This document shows positions 50,248 through 61,300 of a stretch of 64,000 nucleotides of DNA, piece by piece. Origin of the DNA: Litoditis marina. Its lineage: Eukaryota > Nematoda > Chromadorea > Rhabditida > Rhabditidae. The translations under genes were made by a program, and so were the position numbers. Positions within the stretch are counted from its first letter, which is position 1, and each line of letters begins with the position of its first letter. The stretch spans positions 4,981,241-5,045,240 of the forward strand of contig OZ038437.1 in NCBI GenBank assembly GCA_964036275.1, in the 5' to 3' direction. A model generated the notes under the pieces. It was not told the DNA's origin. It did not search any database and was given only the letters and a program-made list of their open reading frames with translations.

Positions 50248-52067
50248 ATGCCAGTGCACGAGTGCGTGAACGACGACGACTTCCGCCGCGCCATGAGTGT
50301 GGCCGGCGCCAAGCCGGTTATTGTCGACTTCACCGCTAGTTGGTTAGTGGAATAATTGTTGTTATCAGAAAGTAGGTGTTTTCACAAAAACATCACACAC
50401 CGTTTTGAAGAAGGACGATTAAGTGGTCCAATCGCAACGCTTCAGTCCTTTAAACTGCAATACATTTTTCAATTGCAGTTCAAAGGACCGTTGACACGAG
50501 ATTGGTCCACATAATCGTCCTACTTTAAACACTGGACCTTAGAACCTGGAACCTCAGAGGACTCGGGTGGGTGTAACGTTTTCAAAGTTATCTCGGACAT
50601 GACTGCATCGGCGGTTTACACATGCAACCAAAATGCAACCGGGTTGCATGTGTATAGACAGTTTGGTTGTTGCTTTCCAAATGCAACCTGGTTGCTTTTG
50701 GTTGCTTTTCAAATGCAACCAAACACTCAATTTTTGGACATTTTCCTGTGTTTACTGCAATTTGGTTGCTTTTGGTTGCATTTGGAAAATGAATTGTGAT
50801 TTTGAGGGTTTTAGTTTCTGGTGAAATGCATCAGTTGAACTCGATGTTGGGGGAGTTGGTCCTTGTTCGAGAGAAGAAAAGCTATTGTTGTGTCTAGTTT
50901 AATTATTGAATAACATTGTGTTTATTTCCAGGTGTGGTCCCTGCAAAATGATCGCCCCCAAGTTCGAGTCCCTCTCCGTCATCTACGGCTCAACCATGAC
51001 CTTCCTCAAGGTGGATGTGGACAAGTGTGAAGGTGAGTTGGTTTTCGGCTTCACACCCTGTGCCTGTATTCACCACGAATCTGTCCTAATAACCAAAAAT
51101 ACTCCTTGTTTCTATTATTGAGGAAATTTGACTGTTTTTGTTGCGACTTTCCAAAGTCTGCTCATAATCCAGTAAGATTAGTCGAATAGTCAGAATACAT
51201 TGGAGAACGCACTACTCCTACCCCATAAAATCGATGAGACTGAGACAGTTCTCTTATCTACACATGCTCTGTCTCGCTTTTTTTCTTCTTCTAAATTATA
51301 TTTACTTTGTATTTTGCAGATTCGGCTGCATCCAATGGTGTCTCCGCTATGCCCACTTTCATCGTATTCGTAAATGGGTTAGTTTGCTTTTTTTTTTCGA
51401 AAAAAAGTCAATAATCGTTTCGGTTGTTCATGCAATATAAACGTGCGAACCCAAATGCTGAAAATGGAAAGATGTTGTGGTTCTTGTCTTGAAGAAGATC
51501 TTAAAAGTATCCTGTCTACGACAGAGGTATTTCGAAAAGAAGCTTTCACGGTTATAGAATTACATGAAATGTGGTAATACAGTCGGTTGTGTTGACTCGT
51601 CGAAACAGTATCGATTAATTGATTATTTTGCAGCCAAAAAATGGACACGATGCGCGGTGGAAACCCCGACGGTCTGGAGGCCATGTGCGTCAAGTGGTCG
51701 AAGGCTTCTGGAGGCGGAAAGAGCGAGGTCAGCTTCCGGTATCAAATTCAACATTCCACAAAAATTGCTGGTATATTGTTCTCTAGAGTGAAACCTGTTT
51801 TTAGATTAACAGTACGTCAATTTTTGTAAAATTTTCCAAGTTTCCCGGATATTTATCAGATTTTTTTTGTATTTATGTCTCCTAAGGAACCACGATATGT
51901 TTAGTATGGGCGGAATCACATCAATATGATGTCTGCAAGCTACAGAAATGGTTAGACAAGACTAAAATATCGGAGAAAATGAGAATTACATGTTGGCGAA
52001 CTTCATGCCCACCGTGAGCGTGTGAACGGGAGAAAGTGTCATTGTGTAGCAGGTTATTTCTCGCACT

Positions 52068-52151
<84 letters not shown>

Positions 52152-54568
52152 CCCCTCTCTCTCTCTCTCTCTCTCTTCCTCTCTCTCTGCCTCTCTAACT
52201 ATATCAATCCCTTTCCAGATTCCCGGCCAGATGGAGCTAGGTGGTCTGATGGAGTTGAAGCAGGTCGAGTGTCTCAATGGCTGTGACGACACCCCAATCC
52301 GGCCATTTTTGGAAGGTGTGTGTCAGTGGTGAATATATTAGTAGTACAGTCACGTGAAAACGTGAAAAAGCGGTTGATTGACAGCATTAGTTGACATAGT
52401 CTTCAAGTGCTGCGCGATTACTGTAGTACTGTAGTTGTTCTCTCTGAGCATTCATTGTGCTAAGCTCCGCGATATGAATCGTGCTGTGTGTATAGGATTT
52501 GTCAAGCCATTGTGGATACCGTACCATCGATTTTGTATGGGACGGGGCTTGGTGAGCGGCCAGTTCGTCTGCGTATCATTGATCTACACACTCTCTCATC
52601 TGCTCTGCTGGCAAGTAATCAGCAACCGCTCGCCCCGCATCGCTCAATTAATGCAACCTGCTGTCTCTATGGGGAAAATGGCGACTATATGAGAGCTGGG
52701 TTTTTCCCGGTGTACTACTTTGATCTACATGGTTTGGGGTGGAACGTAAGTTTTGGATGTAGTCTTCGCCATTGTAACGACAGGAACAGGATGAAACGGT
52801 GTGTCTTAATTTCTGCTGTGTATATATTACTTATGTGTTTTTGTAACAATGTTGCATTTTTGTAGGCGCCGGTGTGCTTCGTTCGGACTGCGATGAGCAG
52901 ATGATCATCACCATTCCCTTCATGCAGCCGGTGAAGCTGCACTCCCTGGGGGTCAAGGTTGGTGGCCGGTTACAGAAATTTTTAGGTGGTTCTGGGTGAC
53001 CTTTGAACTTTGAACTCGTTCACAGTTCAATTACTGAACGAAGCAGACTACAATCAAGTCGTCCGGATAGGTTAGAAAAGTTTAAAAAACGGGCTCTTTT
53101 ATCACGATTTTTATCGATTTATCGATTTCGGGAACATTTGCTGCTTTATTGATGCAAAACCATAAATTTTCCCTAATATAAAACGAAAAACGGGCTTCTG
53201 TTCACAGGATGGCCACCCTAGTGAGGTTCAAATGTTTGCTTTTTCAGAGAAGACCAAGTTCTCTCAAGATATAGTAAAGTTTTTATTTGGTTGTTTATGA
53301 AAATTGACTCTTATTCAGGGATCCGGATCTCTGGCGCCGAAGAATGTGCGTGTGTTCGCCAATCTGCCGAAGACGCTCGACTTCGACGACGCCCTCGGCA
53401 TCGAGCCAATTCAGATTCTCGAGTACGGAAAGGACGCCCAGTCTGGTGAGTGGCAAAGTTTCTTAGTTCTTAATCCATCTTTTTCGGAAATCGACGTACA
53501 AATGAGATATTGAGTGAAAAATTGGGCAGTTTGTTCGGTTTTATGGAGTGAAATGAGGTTGTTTTGCGGTAGAAGGCCAGTGCAGTACTTAACAGACGCG
53601 CGGTTGGATGAGTTGTGAATTTTCTTGGTTCTTATTCGATTTTTTTGAAAATCGACTCACAACAGTGGAAGTCAATGAACAGTTGGGCTTAATAGATGGG
53701 CGACCGGAAAATGTGGTGCAGAATCAAGGAAATAGGCTAAACACTGGGCTGTTTGTTTGGTTATTTTGTGGGAAATGAGGTTATTTTAGTATTCACAGCG
53801 ATGCCTACTTCTGTTAGCGACCAATTCACAAATTCCCAATTTGCACAGTAGTTAGGAAAATGTGTGTGTTTGAGAACTGTTGATAACTTGTCTATTTGCA
53901 GAGACCGGCGAAATCCAGCCCCTGAAGTATGTGAAATTCCAAAACGTGCGCAACGTGACCCTCTTCTTCGAGAACAACCAAGGAGATGGAGAGGTGGGTT
54001 CTGGTTCGCTTTTCAATAGTGGTAAATTTATCAGAGTTTTTGAAAAGTGTAAAACATGCAAAATATGAAACCATAGCATAGTGAAGTCAGCAAGTTGGTT
54101 ATTTTTCCATTTTTGTGTGAAGGTGTGATTTGATTCCTATTTCTTATTCAATTACTTCTGTTTTTGTTTGTTTGTTTTCTATGTATGAAATAAAACTAAT
54201 AATTTCAGGTCACCGAGGTTCAGGATTTAAAATTCTACGGAACCCCGGTCAATGCCATGAATATGGCTGATTTCAAGAGGGTAAGCTATTTTTTCATCTA
54301 AAAATGGGTAAAAATCGTACAAATAAACTTTACTCAAAAAAATATTATAGAAAGTATTTATTTTGAAAAGGGAATTCCATTTTATATTACTGACATTTCT
54401 TTTCCCGAAAAACAAAAATTGAAGCCCGATGCGGGGCTCGAACCCGCGACAGCCAGATTAAGAGTCTGGTGCTCTACCGACTGAGCTAACCGGGCGCCGA
54501 ATGCAACGTGTCAATGATCGGTCGCGTATTTGCAGGTGGCTGGCAAGGCGGGCGAGGCTGGACACTAG
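50248..54568 (+). CDS. TXNL1: Thioredoxin-like protein 1 (thioredoxin + PITH domain)
   Basis: Ten exons in frame: 50248..50342, 50932..51032, 51320..51377, 51634..51727, 52219..52315, 52866..52957, 53319..53445, 53902..53993, 54209..54280, 54536..54568 (286 aa; human is 289). Seen: thioredoxin fold with active site WCGPC at residues 32-36, FLKVDVDKC and [10 protein letters not shown]; then the PITH domain: [76 protein letters not shown] and [17 protein letters not shown]. Known: TXNL1 is a cytosolic redox protein that docks on the 26S proteasome through PITH. The active-site Trp codon is split by intron 1. The ATG lies 13 nt after a TTTCAG acceptor. Intron 1 carries MITE copy H and a TGCAACC foldback; intron 4 a long CT tract just before the acceptor; the last intron an antisense tRNA-Lys. 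Confidence 0.95.
50405..50529. mobile_element. Hairpin MITE family 1, copy H
   Basis: GAAGAAGGACGATTAAGTGG..ACATAATCGTCCTACTTTAA in TXNL1 intron 1, about 190 bp from copy G. Confidence 0.88.
50615..50790. mobile_element. TGCAACC-type foldback, partial copy
   Basis: ACACATGCAACCAAAATGCA, ACCGGGTTGCATGTGTATAG and repeated GGTTGCTTTTGGTTGC words match the fuller element at 54861-55174. In TXNL1 intron 1; its right arm appears lost. Confidence 0.8.
52069..52195. repeat. CT microsatellite
   Basis: About 125 bp of nearly pure (CT)n ending ~20 nt before the acceptor of TXNL1 exon 5, so it may act as an extended polypyrimidine tract. Confidence 0.95.
54423..54495 (-). tRNA. tRNA-Lys (anticodon CUU)
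   Basis: 73 nt on the minus strand: acceptor 5' GCCCGGT pairs with ATCGGGC; D arm TAGCTCAGTCGGTAGAGCA (box A); anticodon arm CCAGA-CTCTTAA-TCTGG giving CTT; T arm GCGGG-TTCGAGC-CCCGC (box B). All stems pair apart from one G-T, and no intron or encoded CCA is present. It lies antisense in the last intron (54281-54535) of TXNL1. Confidence 0.97.
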
Positions 54569-55328
54569 AGACAATTCTTCGATGTTATACCCTGTGCTAA
54601 TTTATTTTCTTCGTTTCGAGTATGCAACGGTTATTTGATTATGGGATCTTGCTTGTTGTTTTGATATGGTTTTCGCCAATGAATTTTTGCATAATTGTGT
54701 TTTTTTTGTTTGTGAAACGGGGTTTGTAAACCTCTAGTTTACTTCAATGGGGGTTAAATATATGTGTTGAAGTGTAACAATTACACAAAACTCTTCACTA
54801 ACTTACAAGAATAGTTGTTTTTCTAACACTAGTTTGAGAGTGAGATATTGTTTGTTAGGCCAATTACACATGCAACCGGGTTGCATGCAACCAAAATGCA
54901 ACCAGGTTGCATGTGTAAAGACAGTTTGGTTGCTTTCCAAATGCAACCGGGTTGCTTTCGGTTGCTTTTAAAATGCAACCAAATTGCATTAAAAACCGGA
55001 AAATGTCAAAAAATTGAGTGTTTGGTTGCATTTGAAAAGCAACCAAAAGCAACCCGGTTGCATTTGGAAAGCAACCAAAAGCAACCCGGTTGCATTTGGA
55101 AAGCAACCTAATTTTGTTTACACATGCAACCCGGTTGCATTTTGGTTGCATGCAACCTGGTTGCATGTGCAGGTCACTCTAGAATTACTCTGCAAGACTA
55201 GTTTAAAACTGCTATATCGTTTTTAAACTCTAAAATTACTCTCTAAAACTAGTTTGAAAGTGGTGCATGGTTTTTTTGATACTTTTTTGAAAATGAAAAG
55301 TTTAAATGGTTGTATTTGGTTAGGCAAG
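54569..55328. other. Spacer between TXNL1 and COG1
   Basis: 760 bp with the TXNL1 3'UTR, the TGCAACC foldback (54861-55174) and a GGTTAG acceptor at 55318-55323 five nt before the COG1 ATG. Close enough for a shared transcript followed by trans-splicing, but that is inference. Confidence 0.5.
54861..55174. mobile_element. TGCAACC/GGTTGCA foldback element
   Basis: Ends ACACATGCAACCGGGTTGCATG and its complement; the interior is built from repeated AAATGCAACC and GGTTGCTTT words on both sides of an A-rich centre (about 54990-55015). Many sub-palindromes such as ATGCAACCGGGTTGCAT. About 314 bp, between TXNL1 and COG1. Confidence 0.85.
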
Positions 55329-58300
55329 ATGGATGTGGAACGCCTAATGAAGGATTTGACTGTAGAACAGTTGCAGAATATTCAAGGAAATTTACAGTGA
55401 GTGGTACTTTGGAAAGTTTGTGTTTGTTTTTATGTTAAAGTATCCAATTTCTGGTTTTCTATTGGCTGTCACAACTCCTATACAGGCATCTATCTACTCA
55501 CAAAACTGGTTTAAAACCGGAGCTGTTTAGAAAATAACAATAGAAATCAGATGGAGAAGTGTGAACGCGTGCCTCCTGCATGTGTTTCAGGGAGTGTTAT
55601 CCTATCCTCTGAATTATTGGGGTTATCCGCTCGTGTTTAGCTCGGAACGAGATTGTGATGGTAACTAACCCGCTCCCGCCCCAATTCCTTTCATAGGAGC
55701 TTGGGCAGGAACTAGTTACCCACCACCACATTACACACAACGCAAGATGAACATACGTATTACCCGATGGAACCTTAGAGAGAACGAGATCACACTATAA
55801 AATGAAACCTCTAATAAGTGCAAATATAAACCTTTACGGTTGAAACCAAGTGTTAAAGAAAGACGATTATGTGGACCAATCTCGTGTCAACGGTCCTTTA
55901 AACTGCAATTGAAAAATGTACTGCAGTCTAAAGGACTGAAACGTTGCGATTGGACCACATAATCGTCCTTCTTTAACTCATTCCTGGATGTTCAGAACAG
56001 AGATGGAAGGCAAGAAGGAGGAGCTACGCGACATGGTCGGCAGACGGTACAGAGACGTCCTCGAGGCTTCCACGGAGGTATGTTCCGGGGAATTTTCTCT
56101 TTCGCACGTGAGTTTCATGTTGTAGGTGGCAAGTAGGTTGATGAGTCGATTCTGAATCTAGATTTTGAGGTTCATGCAGAGTTAGACTTTATATTTCTAT
56201 GAAATTTTTCTGTCTGTATATATGTATACGTGTAGTAGTTTTATGTATACGTGTAGAAGTTTTGGGTTGGTAATAAATGATGAAGGTATGACTTTTTCTA
56301 GTTCACAATTTACGTGCAGTTTTATGAAATTGTCTCGCGCACATCATTCTGGTTGCTTTCCACAAAGTGTTCAAGTGGCATCTGGCCATGACTCGGTGTT
56401 GTCTTCAACAATGCCAATTCAGGTTCGCCACGTGCGCCAATTGGCCGAGAAACTGGCCGAATTGGTGGGCCATGCCAGAGCCACTCAAGGCGGAGTGGAC
56501 ACAAGGTAGGGTCGAGAACGTCTTCAAATATTGACTCTAAGTTCTATCAGCAGTTTCATATGATTTTGAAGGTTGCAAGCAGGTTAGCACCATTGTTTTT
56601 TTTTGAATGGGATCCAAGTTCCGCAACGGAATCATACAACCGTGAAGTTGGACAATAGTAAGAAACGCGTGAGTAAAATGAGTCGTTTGCCGTAGTTTGC
56701 TCCGGTGAGCATGCAAATCGGTCAAAGTTCACAGTTGAGTGCTTATGTTAGTCGTTTTCCAGACCAGCACCCCGTGGCCAACAGGTGACAATCCAACGGT
56801 TCATAGCCCTGCATAGACTCCTGCCGCTGATCGGTAGGCATACGTCTATTTTCTATGTTTAGAGCCAAGAAAATTGTGCATCACACAAAAGTTCTCCTCT
56901 GTCCCGGAAGTGAATCAGCTGTTTGTTCTTTGCTTCTTTCGGTAGTATTTTCAACTTTCAGCACTTGGTTAACCTTTTGCGGGTGTGTTTTGTTTAGCGT
57001 AAATGTGTGTAGCTGATACACTGATACAGGTATCAATGATTTTTGTTGATTTTCATTTTTTTTCATTTATTTATTCGCGTCGCTTCGTTACGAGGCGGCG
57101 TGAATAAATAAATAAATAAAATAAATAAAACGAGCTTTGTTCATCATACATGTCACAGATCTTTGTAGCAGCAGTTTCTTGTAAGGTCTTGGTATCTTTC
57201 CTTCATAGAAGTCTTCATGGTGGACTATCAAATGGTCTGTTGTCATTGATCCAGTGACATGCGAGAAACTTCTTGGAGGAGGGGAAGAGCACAGCTTGTG
57301 AACACATATTCCTTTTTTGTTGAATCGTGATTTAACTTGTGCCAGTTGTCATCGATTGTTATTCAGTTTCGAGCGAAGACGAGCTAGTTTTACTGACCAA
57401 TGTCGATTTTCAGGCGAGGACGACGGAGATGCGGTGAGTGACGTGTTCGCCCTTCTGCTGGCCGAGAATCTGCACAAGGAACTGTCTTCCGAGCACACTA
57501 CCGCCGCGGTTAGTTGGTTTTATGTACCCAGTTTCACTTATACGTAGACCTCTACAGTATACCATCCATATTTCTAATGACTGCTTTCGCAAGCTTATCT
57601 GTGGAAAAATTGACATTCACGGTATACAGTATTCAGTCGAATTTTTCAACTGAGGATAGGCACTTATGATAAGAATCTGAAACTGTTCAGGAAAATGTAG
57701 GCACGCTACAAACTTGTCTTTTGTGCCGAGAGTGGAAAAGAACTATTGGTCGAAGTTTTCGACATGGAACATCGTAAGATTATTAGTTAGTAATTATAAA
57801 TAAGAAGGTAAACTCGTGTTTCAGATGCACACCGTTGTGACGGGCCTGACAGCGCGTCTGGTGCGCACGCGGCGCACTCTCCTGGCGGATCTCGAAGCGG
57901 AGTTGGGTGAGTACGCAGAACATACCCTAGTGAAGTTGTCTGAATAGCCAGAAATTATGGGAAAACGGCCTATTTTTTATGCCGAAAACAGGAAGATTTG
58001 CCTAATTTCGCACAAAATCTTCAATTTCCTCGTTGTGACTGAGAACAATGCTTACAAAGCCTGAACGGTCAGAAACTGAAAAACAGGCTACCAAAATGAT
58101 TTGGTTTTCTAAAAACTCGGCTACTTGTAGATTGCCTCGTTTTGTAATCAATCTTTCGTTTTGGTATCTATTTTTCGTACACTAAGTTTACTTTTGGTAT
58201 ACGTATATAGTGTAAATGTTTCAGGCGAGTTCACCCGATCGGACTGGGCCTGAATTGAATTAAGCTGTAAGTTAAAGATTGTAAAGTGTATTTATTCTGT

Positions 58301-61300
58301 ACATGTTTCAGGCGAGTTGTCGCAACCGGACTGGGCTGCCAATCAGCTGACCGCGTTGGCCATGCTGCGAGACTGTGACGTGGATCAGCTGTTGGACGTG
58401 TACCTGGAGGCTAGGAAGGTGCGTAATAATAATAATAATCTTTTGCGGCAATTATTTCAGCCGTGTGTTATTTTATTCATTTTAATACAACCAAGACAAT
58501 GATCACATTGTAGTATCCGTAGAGGGGTGGGTCCGTAGAAGAGAAACTAGGCATGGGTGAGCTTTATTACCAGCTTATGCGGTCCGCCATGAAGATACCG
58601 CGCCGAGTGGGATCGAACCATGGTGTTTGGAGTGCTAGCGCGCACACAACCAGTCGACCACTCGGCCGTAGTAAACAGATGTTGTAGTTTGTAGTTTGAT
58701 GTACCTGAATTGTATCTATCTTTTTTACCATATCTGAGTTGTAGTTTGATCTTGAAACTACGATTCTGGTCTTTTCACCTGCCATTGTTTTAAAGCATTC
58801 AGCCTGAATAAATTTGATCAAAAGCTCGAGTTTTATCACCATAGCAGCTCATACGATCCAGCGTATGAATACCGCGGGGAATATCGAACCCGGTATGTAG
58901 CGAAAGCCGAACGCTAAGCTATTGACAGATGTAATCATGTAATCATTTCTTCCTAGTCGAATAATCGTTAATAAGAAGTGTTGGAACTCCACGCTCTCCC
59001 AATAACCACTAAGAACCTGTTTTATTCTGTCCTATATTTTCCTATTTCTGGGATGATGATGAGCGATTTCTTTGCTTTCTACAATCTTGAAATGAGTATA
59101 TCCCGCCCGACCATTCCAGATGTACATCGGCAACCAGGTGGACGAGTCGAGCTCCCTCCTCTCGATTGTGGGCGAGTTGAAGGCCACGTTGGCGGTGGTG
59201 GACGAGTTGTTCGCGCAGGGCGGACTGCTGCGGGTGCTGCAGGCGACCGGGGTGGCCGGCTACAGGCCAGGTACGGGCATGTTTTGGGAAAATGGGCTTT
59301 TTCAGTCAAATTGGGCGATGTTCATACACCGAATAGTCAGAAAAATTCGAAAAACGGACCATTTTTTTACCGAACAGATATATTTTCACGTGTTCACATC
59401 TGAAAACGGACTATTTTCTATCGCTTAGTCAGAGCTCACTGGTGTTTGGCGGTGTTTGCTATAAAGTTATAAAAAATATGAAGGAAGACGAAATGTGAAC
59501 GAAAATGTTTTTTTGCCGATCTGCTTTCATACTACGAGGTCTCAATTGAAGAGGTAGTATGGACGCCATCTTTTGCTGTGAAAAAATTACAACAGCGAGA
59601 GATCATGAAGGTTGGCGAGAGCACAAACATTCTGTGACTGTCTGCGTCTCTCTGACCTTCACACTCTTTCGCTTAATTGTTGTCTCTTTTCCCCTCAACC
59701 TGATTGTTACAGGTTTGATCGACAACCTGATCGGCGACCAGGCGTTCTCCTTCTCGAAAATGATGTCAGAGGAAATTGAAAGAGTCAACAAGTGGGTTTT
59801 TCGATGGTAGTGAAATGAATATTTGAGTTTTTGTTTGTTTCGGCAAAGTAAATTAGAAAAAAGATTATAATGTGACTGATTATTACCTCGCAAATCAGGG
59901 AAATATCAAAGGGGACGAGGGGTAAAGGGGACGACCGGGGGACGAGGGGTAAAGGGGACGACCGGGGGACGAGGGGTAAAGGGGACGAGGGTGTGTCAAA
60001 TATATCTTCTAAAACGAGATATATCTTGGTTCTGCGGCTCACATTGCTAACTAAAACCGTTTAAATGGTACTACTAGTGATTGTGGTCCCCTCATTACTG
60101 ATAATTATGATTTTAACCCTAATTATTTTGTCAAGCCTCGTCCCCTCTTTACTTCTCGTCCCCCGGTCGTCCCTTTTACCCCTTTGCTATTGGCCCGCAA
60201 ATCAGTCACACTCTGAATTCTTAGTTCTTCGCTGAAAGGGCGAGGGTTATTCCCCGTTTATGCTAAATCTTGTCTAGAGTTGGTAAATGATGTTGTGTGC
60301 GAATTTGGTGACGTTTGCTGCCAGCTGTTACAGTACGACGATTATGTGGACCAATCCCGTGTCATTGAATTTGATCTTGTTTGATTCGAATTCATAATGT
60401 TTCACGCATTTTAAAGCTGGACCATTATGTGGACCGATCCCGTGGCGTTGTTCCTTTAAACTGCAATTGATGTATTGCAGTTTAAAGGACTGAAGCGTTG
60501 GGATTGGACCACATGGTCGTCCTTCTTTAACGCAATTTCGATTTCGCGTCAAAGAATCGAACCTCGGCCAGTAGAGTCGGTGGTGTTCTCATGTAATAAA
60601 TGAATTATAAGAAAAACTAGGAAGTTGAATATATTATACAAAACCACGTTGCTCGTATAAACAAGTTCAACTAACTGTTGATATCGGGCTACTTCAGTAA
60701 TTTGTAGAAGAAAAGCAAAAGCCATGTTGATATTATTTCAGGGTGCAGCGGGAGCGAAAACACGGCCAACTCCTGACTCAAAGAATCAACGACAAGTGCA
60801 ACATGTGGATTGATCAGTGAGTTTGTAGTTCTGTAGCAGATTGCACCAAACTACAAAAAATGTGATAGCAGTAAGGTTTTTCGAATGAAGTACGTTCAAT
60901 CTAATCATTGAGCAGCAGAAATTTTTCAAGTTGGCCGGGGTTTCGCAGAAGATGGGCCAGTTTAGTGAATTGTTCAGCAACCACAGCAAACTCAGTTCAC
61001 GTGACAAAGTATAGTAGTTATGTATTATGTTTCAGAGTGTGTGCCCTGGCCCACCCGTCCGTGTTGACCATCTGTGATTTCTACGAGAAGGCCGATGACG
61101 TCATCGAATTTCTACACGCACTCAGTGGAATCCTGAGGGAGGTCTGTTTGAAGCTAATGTTTTTCGTATTTCATTTTTGTTCTTTCATTTCGCATCATTC
61201 TGAGAGGCCCGTATTGAGACGTGGGAAACAGTGACTGGTAGAGGTTGTAAATGAAAACATTGAATTTCGCTTTTGGAGTGTGCTCTTGAGTGGCCAATAG

